Assembly: GCA_036654415.1 (NCBI GenBank)
Contig: JAVVSB010000015.1
Location: forward strand, 1 to 39,653
Direction: 5' to 3'
From: Mucinivorans sp036654415
GTDB taxonomy: Bacteria > Bacteroidota > Bacteroidia > Bacteroidales > Rikenellaceae
Length of the DNA stretch: 39,653 bases
Shown here: piece after piece, positions 7,082 through 15,197 of the stretch
Position numbering within the stretch: position 1 is the stretch's first letter
How the letters are laid out: the number at the start of each line of letters is the position of its first letter
The notes under the pieces: model-generated
Seen by the model: only the letters and a program-made list of their open reading frames with translations
What the model was told of the DNA's origin: nothing
Databases searched by the model: none
Program-made: the position numbers and the translations under genes

Positions 7082-9646
7082 CTATAACTGCATACCCATA
7101 GTGAAGTGGAAATTAGCCCCACTTGGCTTGCCATTAGAGGACTGAACAGGGTCGAAACCATAACCCCAATCCACACCCAACATACCCAACACAGGCAAGA
7201 AGATACGAAGGCCGACACCAGCGGCACGCTTGAGGGCAAAAGGTTTAAACTCATTTAAATCCAGGAAAGCATTACCAGCCTCAGCAAAAACCAATGCGTA
7301 AACCATGGTACTACCCTGGCGAACCAATGGATAACGAAGTTCGACAGTGTATTTACTAAAAATACTAGCATAAACACCATAATCAGAGTATGGTGTCAAC
7401 GTACCATTAGCATAACCACGCAAGCCCACCGTTTCAACACCATAAACACTATAACCGCTCAAACCATCACCACCCATCTGGTAGCCCTCGAAAGGAGAAC
7501 GTTTATTCTTGTTGAAATATCCCAAATAGCCAAACTGAGCACGGGCCATAAGCACCAACTTATTATCGGCCGAAAGAGGGAAGAACCACTGCGCATTCAG
7601 ACGCCATTTATGGTACTCTATCCAACGATACCTATCTTGCTGACTCATTGGTTGGCTATAATCTACCCCATCAAAAAGCGAATATGGAGGGGTAATGACC
7701 AAAGAGAGCGAAATATTGGAACCACTTGAGGGGTACTGGTAAGGGTCATCTATGGAATTGCGGGCAATAGTGGCATTCAAAGCAATAGTATTGGAGGTAC
7801 CATCACGCAAAACAAAGCCTGCCCAATTCATCATATTATAAGTTTGAGCCTGAATACCCACTGAAAGGGTAAAGTATGGGTCTGGCCACATTAATCGCTT
7901 ACCCAAACTAACGGCACCACCGATGGTCCCAAATCGACGTGTGGCTTTCTGCCCCAACATATAAGCATCGGTCTCACGAGAGGTGAAGAAACTTATAGCA
8001 AACGATGTTGGTTTACGTCCACCAAGCCATGGTTCCATGAAATTAACCGAAAGCGCGCGGTAGTAGGTACCATTGGTCTGTATCTTAAGGCCAATTGTCT
8101 GGTTGTCACCAGCTGGATAAGGACGCCAAGCCTTAGGGTCAAAAAATTTACGCAGAGATATATTGGTAAAGTTAACACCAACCGAAGCGATAAACATACC
8201 ACCGCCCCAACCACCTGATAATTCAAACTGGTCGTTACTAACTTCGGTTAAAGAGTACTTGATATCCACAGTCTCCTGTTGCATATTGGGCTGAACATCT
8301 GGAGTGGCAAAGCTCTTGGCATCGAACTGCCCCATCTGAGCCAAACGTTGATAGGTACGCACCAAAAGAGATTGACTATACAGGTCGCCTGGAACAGTCT
8401 CCAACTCACGACGAATAACACGGTCGTTGGTACGCGTATTACCATCGAAATCAACATTGCGGATACGGAATTGACGTCCCTCTATGATACGTATCTCAAC
8501 ATCGACAGAATCGCCAACCACTGTCTCGATAGGTTCGATGGTAAAGGCCAAATAACCATCGTCAGTATATAGACCACTAACCGAGAGGTCACCCATCTTG
8601 GTCTTACCACCTATACCCAAGCGTGCACTCATCGTCTCGCTATCATACACATCGCCTTTATACATCTGCAGAACACGGTCTTGCAACATATCGGTGGAGT
8701 TCTTGGAGTTACCTATCCAGGTTATATTACGATAATAATATTTTTTACCCTGCTCTATTTTCATCCATATACCCATCTCTTTGGGCTTCACATCGTAGAG
8801 CGAATCGGCCACAATGGTGGCATCACGATAACCCTTGGAGTGCATATAGTCCTCAACGAGCTGTTTGTCGTTCTCGAACTCCTTGGCGTTAAACTTGGTA
8901 TTGGCGAAAATATTAATGCTCTTTTTCTTGGTCTTTTTCATGGCCTTGGCCAACTTTTTAGAGGGCAAATTTTCATCATTACCTTCAAAAACTATCTGAG
9001 CAATACGCACTTTATCACCTCTATTAATCAAAAAATTCACGTCCACCATACTAGGATAGAGCGAGTCTGGAGCAATGGTGTATGTAATCTGAGCATTACG
9101 ATAAGCCTTTTCATCATAGTATTCACGAAGCAACTTAAGCGAAGTACTCATTTGAAAATCAGATAATTCACTACCACGACGCAATTTTAATTTTTCTAAT
9201 AAATCTTTTTTCTCACTTGTCTTTGGTCCTTCAAAAAACCACCCTGCCACTCGACGACGCTCAGTAAGGACGAATGTTACATCCACCGAATCTCCATGAA
9301 AAGCTGTCGAAACCTTAACATCCGAAAATTGGCGCTGGTCCCAAAGCTTACGAGCCGCGATAGAAAGGTGCTCACCTGGTACAGCAATAGTATCGCCCAC
9401 GACCAAGCCCGTAGTACTGAGCAACAACTGCTCATCTACATTAATGAGCCCAACAGCACTTAACTTAGCAATAATATACTCCTTCGATGCTTTATTGAAA
9501 TCTATACGCGGAGCCACACTCATACCCAAAGTATCCTCGGTCTCAACTTTCTGCATAGCCGCCGTACCAATAGAGTCGGGGACAGTCTGCGCAGAGAGTC
9601 TCTGTGTAGCTATAAAAAATAAAACAATCAGTAAAACAGCTCTCAT
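7082..9646 (-). CDS. bamA: Outer membrane protein assembly factor BamA
   Basis: The central Omp85-family protein of the BAM complex, which inserts beta-barrel proteins into the outer membrane. It is 854 residues with a signal peptide ending near LSAQ (residue 20). Five POTRA repeats are expected across about residues 40-450; clear repeat signatures include VTFVLTERRRVAGWFFEG, VRIAQIVFEGN and FRIRNVDFDGNTRTND. The C-terminal 400 residues form a 16-stranded barrel with the family GGDGLSGYSVYG region and the late motif RAAGVGLRIFLPVLGMLGVDWG. The last residue is Leu (FTMGMQL) rather than the aromatic residue common in beta-signals. It lies between uppS and ompH with a 201-bp structured intergenic region upstream. 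Confidence 0.97.
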   Translation of the reverse strand: MRAVLLIVLFFIATQRLSAQTVPDSIGTAAMQKVETEDTLGMSVAPRIDFNKASKEYIIAKLSAVGLINVDEQLLLSTTGLVVGDTIAVPGEHLSIAARKLWDQRQFSDVKVSTAFHGDSVDVTFVLTERRRVAGWFFEGPKTSEKKDLLEKLKLRRGSELSDFQMSTSLKLLREYYDEKAYRNAQITYTIAPDSLYPSMVDVNFLINRGDKVRIAQIVFEGNDENLPSKKLAKAMKKTKKKSINIFANTKFNAKEFENDKQLVEDYMHSKGYRDATIVADSLYDVKPKEMGIWMKIEQGKKYYYRNITWIGNSKNSTDMLQDRVLQMYKGDVYDSETMSARLGIGGKTKMGDLSVSGLYTDDGYLAFTIEPIETVVGDSVDVEIRIIEGRQFRIRNVDFDGNTRTNDRVIRRELETVPGDLYSQSLLVRTYQRLAQMGQFDAKSFATPDVQPNMQQETVDIKYSLTEVSNDQFELSGGWGGGMFIASVGVNFTNISLRKFFDPKAWRPYPAGDNQTIGLKIQTNGTYYRALSVNFMEPWLGGRKPTSFAISFFTSRETDAYMLGQKATRRFGTIGGAVSLGKRLMWPDPYFTLSVGIQAQTYNMMNWAGFVLRDGTSNTIALNATIARNSIDDPYQYPSSGSNISLSLVITPPYSLFDGVDYSQPMSQQDRYRWIEYHKWRLNAQWFFPLSADNKLVLMARAQFGYLGYFNKNKRSPFEGYQMGGDGLSGYSVYGVETVGLRGYANGTLTPYSDYGVYASIFSKYTVELRYPLVRQGSTMVYALVFAEAGNAFLDLNEFKPFALKRAAGVGLRIFLPVLGMLGVDWGYGFDPVQSSNGKPSGANFHFTMGMQL

Positions 9647-9657
9647 ATTGTTAATTT

Positions 9658-9820
9658 ATCCTCATTTATGCCTTCGACAAATGCCCTAAAAGGGACGCTC
9701 AGGCTACTTTTATTTATTGGCAACTTCCAGAAATCGCTTTTCTTCGTTGGACTTCAGTCTTAGAATCCTCATTTACTTCAAGTAAACTCCCACTTTGCGA
9801 CCTTCTCCGCCTTTAACTAC
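9658..9820. ncRNA. Candidate structured RNA or bamA leader
   Basis: The 201-bp uppS-bamA gap has no convincing ORF but contains several stems. GCCT/AGGC (9670-9673 with 9701-9704) encloses CCCT/AGGG (9684-9687 with 9691-9694). TCGC/GCGA (9734-9737 with 9797-9800) encloses GACT/AGTC (9750-9753 with 9756-9759) and TTTACT/AGTAAA (9772-9777 with 9781-9786). An 11-bp direct repeat ATCCTCATTTA occurs at 9658-9668 and 9765-9775. Base composition is less AT-rich than in other gaps here. From memory, blocks of this kind recur in Bacteroidales genomes and are sometimes called as short spurious proteins; that could not be verified. It may be a stand-alone RNA on either strand or a leader of bamA mRNA. 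Confidence 0.35.
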
Positions 9821-9847
9821 TAATTTTAAAAACCCATTATTATTAAT

Positions 9848-10552
9848 CTACACCCGTCCAAAACGTCGACTACGATGTCCATACTCTACAACGGCCGCTT
9901 CCAACTCATCACCACCAAAGTCAGGCCACAAAGTGGGCACAAAATAGAGCTCGGTGTAGGAGAGTTGCCAAAGCAAAAAATTACTCAATCGACACTCACC
10001 ACTGGTGCGAATCAACATATCAGGGTCAGGAAAATCTTTGGTTGTAAGATTTTTAGACACCATCGACTCGTCTATCTGCTCGGGCAACAATATCCCCTGC
10101 TGAACCTTTTGCGCCAAAGTCTGCATGGCCAATGTTATTTCCCAACGAGCACTATAATTGAGTGCAATAACTAAATTTAAACGTACACGCTCCATTGGTA
10201 GATTGGCAGCCACCTTAAGGCTCTGTTGTACCGACTCTGGCATAGAATTAGTATCGCCAATGAAGTGAATTTTCACACCATTACGACTCAAAGACTCAGC
10301 CTCTACCATTATTGTCGCACTAAGGAGTTCCATAATCCCATCCACCTCGCTTTGTGGTCGTCCCCAATTTTCCTGAGAAAAGGCGTAGATAGTCAAGTAC
10401 TCCACACCCAAGTCTGAAGCACGTCTAACCACAGCACGCACCGAGTCTACACCATGGTGGTGCCCCACCAGACGCTCCTCACCTTGAGCCTTGGCCCAAC
10501 GGCCATTGCCATCCATAATTATGGCTATATGTCGCGGTATTTTATCGCTCAT
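9848..10552 (-). CDS. uppS: Isoprenyl transferase (undecaprenyl diphosphate synthase)
   Basis: Condenses isopentenyl diphosphate units in cis onto farnesyl diphosphate to give the C55 carrier lipid for peptidoglycan and surface polysaccharides. The 234-residue protein shows the catalytic DGNGRWA motif (Asp14), the YAFSxENWxRP block and the C-terminal RTSGExRLSNFLLWQLSYTE signature. The open frame extends to a TTG at 10591, but the ATG at 10552 gives the standard MSDKIPRHIAIIMDG start and lies just downstream of a good promoter. It begins the uppS-bamA-ompH-murI order typical of Bacteroidales. Confidence 0.97.
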   Translation of the reverse strand: MSDKIPRHIAIIMDGNGRWAKAQGEERLVGHHHGVDSVRAVVRRASDLGVEYLTIYAFSQENWGRPQSEVDGIMELLSATIMVEAESLSRNGVKIHFIGDTNSMPESVQQSLKVAANLPMERVRLNLVIALNYSARWEITLAMQTLAQKVQQGILLPEQIDESMVSKNLTTKDFPDPDMLIRTSGECRLSNFLLWQLSYTELYFVPTLWPDFGGDELEAAVVEYGHRSRRFGRV

Positions 10553-10561
10553 AGTTTCATT

Positions 10562-10592
10562 CAAAGCTACAAATGTACAAATTTTAATCAAA
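10562..10592 (-). promoter_or_regulatory. Promoter for uppS
   Basis: Read leftwards, TTTG (10592-10589), a 19-base spacer and TAGCTTTG (10569-10562) match the Bacteroidota housekeeping promoter (TTTG, about 19, TAnnTTTG). A second TAnnTTTG match, TACATTTG, lies at 10577-10570. The -7 box ends only 9 bases before the uppS ATG, so the transcript would have almost no leader. Confidence 0.55.
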
Positions 10593-10610
10593 GAACGAAA
10601 ACTTTTTAGA

Positions 10611-11387
10611 TTAATTGCGCAAATCTACGCCCCAAAATAATTTCTCACGCAGAGCTTTGTAAAAAACGCTATGTTCAAATTTAAGCACCTGGAGTCGGTT
10701 AGGGGCAACTGAAAGTCGATAGCACTGACCACTCAAGGCCTCCATTTGGCGATTATCCAGCGTAGCCACGGCCGACTGCTCGTCACGCGTGGTGACACAA
10801 ATTTCGATAAGTGAACTATCGGAGATGACCAAGGGACGAATGTTGAGGTTGTGCGGGGCGATAGGAGAAATAATAAGAGAGAGGGCATCGGGAGAAAGAA
10901 TGGCTCCACCAACGCTCATGGAATAGGCAGTAGAGCCTGTGGGTGTACTAAGTATCAACCCATCGGCCCAATAGCTGGCAGCCAGTGTCCCATCGATGCT
11001 CACCTGTAGATGAATCATTGAGGTGCTTTTTTTCTGAAGCGTAAATTCGTTGAGGGCAGTCCCTACACCATCCAAGCGGAGTAAAGAACGGGTATCAATG
11101 GAATACTCACCACGAAGGAAACTATTAACCGAGGCCAAAGCCTGTTCCATAGGTACGGCTGCCAAAAAGCCCAACCGCCCAGAATTAACGCCCATGATGG
11201 GTATTAAATTTTTACCCATAGTGCGCACCGCCCCCAAAAAAGTTCCATCGCCACCATAACTTATGGCTAAGTCATACCCATCGGTAGTAGTGGGATTATG
11301 CACCACGTCAAGGCCAAGAGAGGCTATCTGTTGCTGAAAAATATCGCAATGATGGTTATCTATTCTGGAAAAAAGAGCTATTTTCAT
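10611..11387 (-). CDS. nadK: NAD kinase
   Basis: Phosphorylates NAD to NADP in the cytoplasm. The GGDGT motif is at residues 45-49, followed by the NSGRLGFLA block and the TPTGSTAYS substrate loop. At 258 residues it is shorter than the roughly 290 usual in the family; the missing part is N-terminal, between the first beta strand and the GGDGT loop, while the catalytic core looks intact. The ATG at 11387 opens directly into the expected strand MKIALFSR. It is divergent from pdxJ with a 39-bp gap between start codons, and uppS follows 58 bp downstream. Confidence 0.96.
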   Translation of the reverse strand: MKIALFSRIDNHHCDIFQQQIASLGLDVVHNPTTTDGYDLAISYGGDGTFLGAVRTMGKNLIPIMGVNSGRLGFLAAVPMEQALASVNSFLRGEYSIDTRSLLRLDGVGTALNEFTLQKKSTSMIHLQVSIDGTLAASYWADGLILSTPTGSTAYSMSVGGAILSPDALSLIISPIAPHNLNIRPLVISDSSLIEICVTTRDEQSAVATLDNRQMEALSGQCYRLSVAPNRLQVLKFEHSVFYKALREKLFWGVDLRN

Positions 11388-11398
11388 TAAATTCTGGT

Positions 11399-11406
11399 TA
11401 TATTTG
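11399..11406 (+). promoter_or_regulatory. Candidate -7 box for pdxJ
   Basis: TATATTTG matches TAnnTTTG and ends 20 bases before the pdxJ ATG. No clear TTTG lies at the -33 position, which would fall in the start of nadK. It is only 3 bases from the oppositely oriented nadK box. Confidence 0.4.
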
Positions 11407-11409
11407 TGG

Positions 11410-11417
11410 CAAAATTA
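11410..11417 (-). promoter_or_regulatory. Candidate -7 box for nadK
   Basis: Read leftwards the site is TAATTTTG, matching TAnnTTTG, 22 bases before the nadK ATG. A TTTG 13 bases further upstream is too close for a standard -33 element. The predicted start sites of nadK and pdxJ would face and slightly overlap each other. Confidence 0.35.
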
Positions 11418-11426
11418 CGAGAAAAA

Positions 11427-12143
11427 ATGACAAAATTAAGCGTTAACATAAATAAAATTGCCACCCTGCGCAACGCCAGAGGTGGCAATATGCCCGATGT
11501 GGTAAAGGCCGCAATGGATTGCGAGCGTTTTGGAGCACAAGGTATAACGGTTCATCCACGCCCTGATGGTCGCCATATTAAGTACAGCGATGTGCGTAAT
11601 CTGGCCAAGGTGGTCACCACGGAATTCAATATTGAGGGCTATCCGACAACTGATTTTGTAGATTTAGTGATGGAAGTATGCCCCGCCCAAGTAACATTGG
11701 TGCCAGATAGCCCTGATGCCATAACCTCCAACGCTGGGTGGGACACGGTGGCCAATGTGGATTTGCTCAAAAAACTCGCTGAAAAGTTTCATACAAAAGG
11801 GATACGAGTCTCTATCTTTGTGGAACCATGCCCCAAAATGATACGTGCAGCTGTGGCCACAGGTACTGACCGCGTGGAGCTCTACACAGAAAGCTACGCC
11901 AAAGGTTATGCAGCCAACCGCTCTGAAGCTATCGCCCCATTTGTCCAAGCAGCCGCAGTAGCTGTAGAGTGCGGGTTGGGTGTCAATGCTGGCCATGACC
12001 TTTCACTAGAAAATTTAGCCTACTTTGCCACTCAAATACCTACCCTAAAGGAGGTCTCAATCGGCCACGCCTTGATTTGCGATGCACTCTATTTAGGGCT
12101 CGAAAACACTGTTCAACTCTACCGCCGTGGTCTGGAAAAATAA
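11427..12143 (+). CDS. pdxJ: Pyridoxine 5'-phosphate synthase
   Basis: Condenses 1-deoxyxylulose 5-phosphate with 3-amino-2-oxopropyl phosphate to form pyridoxine 5'-phosphate in the DXP-dependent vitamin B6 route. This cytoplasmic TIM barrel is 238 residues, the normal size. Typical blocks are VNINKIATLRNARGG, ITVHPRPDGRHI, FNIEGYPT, the CPAQVTLVPDSP region and GLGVNAGHDLS. The frame is open from a GTG at 11406, but the ATG at 11427 gives the family start MTKLSVNINKIA. It is the first gene of an overlapping operon, and its stop lies 17 bp inside cca. Confidence 0.97.
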   Translation: MTKLSVNINKIATLRNARGGNMPDVVKAAMDCERFGAQGITVHPRPDGRHIKYSDVRNLAKVVTTEFNIEGYPTTDFVDLVMEVCPAQVTLVPDSPDAITSNAGWDTVANVDLLKKLAEKFHTKGIRVSIFVEPCPKMIRAAVATGTDRVELYTESYAKGYAANRSEAIAPFVQAAAVAVECGLGVNAGHDLSLENLAYFATQIPTLKEVSIGHALICDALYLGLENTVQLYRRGLEK

Positions 12144-13533
12144 CCTTGAGAACCCCATATTTCAACTTATTGGCTCACAGGCCGATGAGTTAGGTTTGTC
12201 AGCCTATGTAATTGGAGGCTATGTGCGCGACTGGTTTCTGAGGCGCGTACTAACCGACATCGACATTGTAGTGGTGGGTAGTGGTATAGCCCTAGCCGAG
12301 GCTTTGGGTAAAAAGCTGGGGACTAAAGTCACTGTCTATAAAACTTTTGGCACGGCAGCACTTAGATATAGTGGATGCGAGATAGAGTTTGTGGGGGCCA
12401 GGCGCGAGAGCTATAATTTTGACTCGCGCAAACCAACAGTCGAAAACGGCACATTGGCCGACGACCAATCGCGCCGTGATTTTACTATCAATGCCATGGC
12501 ATTCGGGCTCAATAGTTCAAACTATGGTGAGTTGACCGACCCTTTTGACGGCATGGAAGATATGCAGGCAAGAATAATACGCACCCCACTCGAGGCCGAC
12601 AAAACATTCTCGGATGACCCACTGCGAATGATGCGTGCCGTACGCTTTGCCACACAACTGGGTTTTGATATTGCCCCTCAGACTATGGCTTCTATTCAGA
12701 AAAATGCCCATAGGCTAGAGATAATTTCAAAAGAGAGAATCTCGACAGAAGTAGAGAAGATTATGGCATCGGAAAACCCATCGCGAGGCTTCTACCTCTT
12801 GCAAGAGAGTGGTCTACTCAACGAATTTTTGCCCGAGATGGTGGAACTTATGGGGGTAGAACGAGTTGGTTCGCGTGCCCATAAGGATAATTTTATCCAC
12901 ACACTTAAAGTCCTGGAAAACATAACACCCCACACCAACGATCTATGGCTACGTTGGGCAGCCCTACTGCACGATATTGCAAAACCACGCACAAAACGTT
13001 GGGACCAGCGCGTGGGTTGGACCTTCCACGGCCACGAGGTGCTAGGGGCAAAGATGGTGGCACGAATTTTTGCACGGCTAAAACTACCACTTGATGAAAG
13101 GATGAAATTTGTTCAGAAATTAGTATTCTTGCACCTACGCCCCATCGCCTTGGTGGAGGAGATTGTGACAGATTCGGCCGTGCGCCGTCTGCTCTTTGAA
13201 GCGGGTGACGATATTGATTCGTTAATGTTACTCTGCCAGGCCGACATCACTAGTAGTAACGACTCAAAGGTAGAACGGTATATGCGTAACTTTGACTTAG
13301 TACGCCAAAAGATGGTGGAGATAGAACAGAAGGACCGAGTCCGTAATTTTCAACCACCAATTACAGGTGAGATGATTATGACCATTTATGGCATTGAGCC
13401 CTGCCGAGCCATAGGCGACATAAAAACGGTAATCAAAGATGCTATTTTGGATGGCAAAATTCCCAATCAATACCAAGCAGCCTACGAATTAATGGAACAA
13501 ATAGCCCAAGAAATGGGGCTTAAAAAGGTATGA
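12127..13533 (+). CDS. cca: CCA tRNA nucleotidyltransferase with HD domain
   Basis: Adds or repairs the 3' CCA of tRNA without a nucleic acid template. The 468-residue protein has a class II nucleotidyltransferase head with GGYVRD (30-35), the metal site DID (44-46) and the ENGTLADDQSRRDFTINAMA block. The RNA-binding neck and body follow, then an HD domain (His258, His282-Asp283, with HGHE at 301-304), which in relatives gives phosphatase or phosphodiesterase activity. The GTG start at 12127 lies 17 bp within pdxJ; no ATG occurs until well inside the head domain, and the N-terminus to GGYVRD has the usual length. The stop overlaps the next ATG by 4 bases. Confidence 0.95.
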   Translation: MVWKNNLENPIFQLIGSQADELGLSAYVIGGYVRDWFLRRVLTDIDIVVVGSGIALAEALGKKLGTKVTVYKTFGTAALRYSGCEIEFVGARRESYNFDSRKPTVENGTLADDQSRRDFTINAMAFGLNSSNYGELTDPFDGMEDMQARIIRTPLEADKTFSDDPLRMMRAVRFATQLGFDIAPQTMASIQKNAHRLEIISKERISTEVEKIMASENPSRGFYLLQESGLLNEFLPEMVELMGVERVGSRAHKDNFIHTLKVLENITPHTNDLWLRWAALLHDIAKPRTKRWDQRVGWTFHGHEVLGAKMVARIFARLKLPLDERMKFVQKLVFLHLRPIALVEEIVTDSAVRRLLFEAGDDIDSLMLLCQADITSSNDSKVERYMRNFDLVRQKMVEIEQKDRVRNFQPPITGEMIMTIYGIEPCRAIGDIKTVIKDAILDGKIPNQYQAAYELMEQIAQEMGLKKV

Positions 13534-14666
13534 CACCCGAAGAGTTCGCTCTGCTAAAACAGAGTGGCCATATGTTGGAGGAGTATATCAACCAAGAGCC
13601 CGCGCAGGTGGCACTACAAACGGGGATAGCACCGCTAGCCTCGTGGATAAAAACTCTACAAAAGTGCCGTACAAAACTACCAGAATACTACGCAGCACGC
13701 TGTATTGTACCACAAATTAGCTACGAGCAGTGCACATCTCAGGCTGTGGCCATGAGCCGCGAGTTTGGGGGTGGTGCGTTGGCTGTGGATTTAACTTGCG
13801 GTTTGGGTGTCGACTCTTGGGCACTATCAAAGAGCTTTAAAAAGGTCTTGGCAGTGGAGATTGACCCCCTAAGAGCGGCCATTGCGCGCCATAATTTTGA
13901 ACTTTTGGGTGTTGACAATATAGAGGTCGTGGTTGAATGCGCCGAAGATTTTGTGGCTAAATTTAGAGGCAAAGCAGACTTTATTTTTATTGACCCAGCA
14001 CGACGCGATGGGAAGGGCCAAAAAATTTACTCACCCCAACAGAGCTCGCCCAATGTGGTGGAGTTATTGCCAAGGCTCAAAGAGATTTCAAAACGAATAG
14101 TAATCAAACTATCACCACTATTTGATGTGGCTGAATGTTGGCATATCTTTGGGCAGGAGATAGCCGTAGAGGTAGTCTCTCAAAAAGGCGAGTGTCGCGA
14201 AGTGGTGGTGCATATAGGTTCTGAAAGTCCAAAGACCATCACCAACACCATTGTGGGTGGTGATAATGGTGTGCAACGGCTAACGTACCCATACAACACA
14301 GAGCCTCCAACAGCCCCTATAGACGTGGAACGCAATTACCTAAGTCTACCAGATGTAGCCTTTTACAAAAGCCGCACCATATCTTGGCTTATTAAGGGAG
14401 AGAATGCCATCTACGACAACTACATTTTCAGTTCTCAAGCACTAACAGGGTTGCCCCTAAGGTGTTTTAAGATAAATCAAGTGATGAACTATAAACCGAA
14501 AGAGCTTAAAAAAGTGCTCCGTAGCCAAGGTGTAACCTCGGCCACAATATATATGCGTGGCACTAGGTACTCCATGGAGAGGGTACGTAAAGAGTTGGCC
14601 CTAAAAGAGGGTACAGAAGCAACCTTTTTTTTGACACGAGATTCGGTTTATTTCGTAACTTTGTAA
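13530..14666 (+). CDS. THUMP-like class I SAM-dependent methyltransferase (PG_1098 type)
   Basis: A 378-residue protein with a central Rossmann methyltransferase domain: motif I DLTCGLG (87-93), acidic residues EID at 110-112 that would bind the SAM ribose, and FIDPARR (153-159) as the motif IV region. An N-terminal helical part and C-terminal ferredoxin-like and THUMP-like regions (about 260-378, ending YSMERVRKELAL) match the arrangement of the Porphyromonas PG_1098 family. The substrate is unknown; the DPARR-type loop and THUMP-like tail suggest RNA, and the position between cca and kdsC is compatible with tRNA or rRNA. It shares ATGA with the cca stop, so it is probably translationally coupled. 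Confidence 0.88.
   Translation: MTPEEFALLKQSGHMLEEYINQEPAQVALQTGIAPLASWIKTLQKCRTKLPEYYAARCIVPQISYEQCTSQAVAMSREFGGGALAVDLTCGLGVDSWALSKSFKKVLAVEIDPLRAAIARHNFELLGVDNIEVVVECAEDFVAKFRGKADFIFIDPARRDGKGQKIYSPQQSSPNVVELLPRLKEISKRIVIKLSPLFDVAECWHIFGQEIAVEVVSQKGECREVVVHIGSESPKTITNTIVGGDNGVQRLTYPYNTEPPTAPIDVERNYLSLPDVAFYKSRTISWLIKGENAIYDNYIFSSQALTGLPLRCFKINQVMNYKPKELKKVLRSQGVTSATIYMRGTRYSMERVRKELALKEGTEATFFLTRDSVYFVTL
14630..14663 (+). promoter_or_regulatory. Candidate internal promoter for kdsC
   Basis: TTTG at 14630-14633, a 22-base spacer and TAACTTTG at 14656-14663 fit the Bacteroidota promoter pattern, with a spacer slightly longer than usual. It lies in the last codons of the methyltransferase gene. 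A transcript from it would start near 14668, making the ATG at 14687, not 14666, the start. Confidence 0.4.
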
Positions 14667-14686
14667 TGACTAAAAATAGTATAAGA

Positions 14687-15190
14687 ATGAAAAATTTCAA
14701 AGAAGAACTCGAGAACATACACGCCTTTGTATTTGATGTAGATGGGGTTTTTACCGATGGCAACGTCTTTATCACAGCTGAAGGCGAATTTTTGCGTCAA
14801 TATAATTTCAAAGACGGCATGGCAGTGGTACGAGCCATAAAAATGGGCTACCGTATAGCTATTATCTCTGGAGGCCGTGGCCAGCAACTACAGCACCGTA
14901 TGGAGTCACTAGGCATCGACCACATATACCTCGAAAAAGAGTCAAAAACCGATTCACTACTAGATTTTGTGCGCACCACGGGTGTGCCGATGAGCCAAAT
15001 ATGCTACATGGGTGATGACTACCCAGACTTGGAGCCCATGTCTATGGTTGGGCTCAGCGTGGCACCAGCCGATGCCACAGACACCGTTAAAGCCAGAGCA
15101 CGCCACACCTCGGCCTTTGTGGGAGGCAAAGGGTGTGTGAGAGATATCATAGAACAGGTATTACGCGCCAGAGGAGATTGGTTTGAATAG
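14687..15190 (+). CDS. kdsC: KdsC-type HAD phosphatase (KDO 8-phosphate phosphatase)
   Basis: A C0-type HAD hydrolase without a cap domain, 167 residues from the chosen start. The nucleophile motif FDVDGVFTDG gives Asp17 and Asp19; ISGGRG supplies motif II, the conserved Lys follows in KESKTDSL, and GDDYPD is motif III. The length and the pattern DVDGVxTDG match KdsC, which removes phosphate from KDO 8-phosphate for lipopolysaccharide core synthesis. An in-frame ATG at 14666 overlaps the previous stop (TAATG) and would add 7 residues; the later ATG better fits homologue starts and the internal promoter. The nuclease gene follows directly. A different sugar phosphate substrate cannot be excluded. 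Confidence 0.88.
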   Translation: MKNFKEELENIHAFVFDVDGVFTDGNVFITAEGEFLRQYNFKDGMAVVRAIKMGYRIAIISGGRGQQLQHRMESLGIDHIYLEKESKTDSLLDFVRTTGVPMSQICYMGDDYPDLEPMSMVGLSVAPADATDTVKARARHTSAFVGGKGCVRDIIEQVLRARGDWFE

Positions 15191-15197
15191 CAAAACC

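Noticed and set aside
7030..7254. N-terminal extension of ompH to 7254
   Set aside because: It overlaps the end of bamA and would bury the clear signal peptide that begins at 7029.
8681..9166. 161-residue open frame antisense to bamA
   Set aside because: It lies wholly within the POTRA-coding part of bamA on the opposite strand, has no family resemblance and no promoter; bamA is certain.
9669..9764. Short rightward open frame starting ATGCCTTCGACA in the uppS-bamA gap
   Set aside because: About 31 codons with no ribosome binding site and overlapping RNA-like stems; more likely a spurious frame over a non-coding element.
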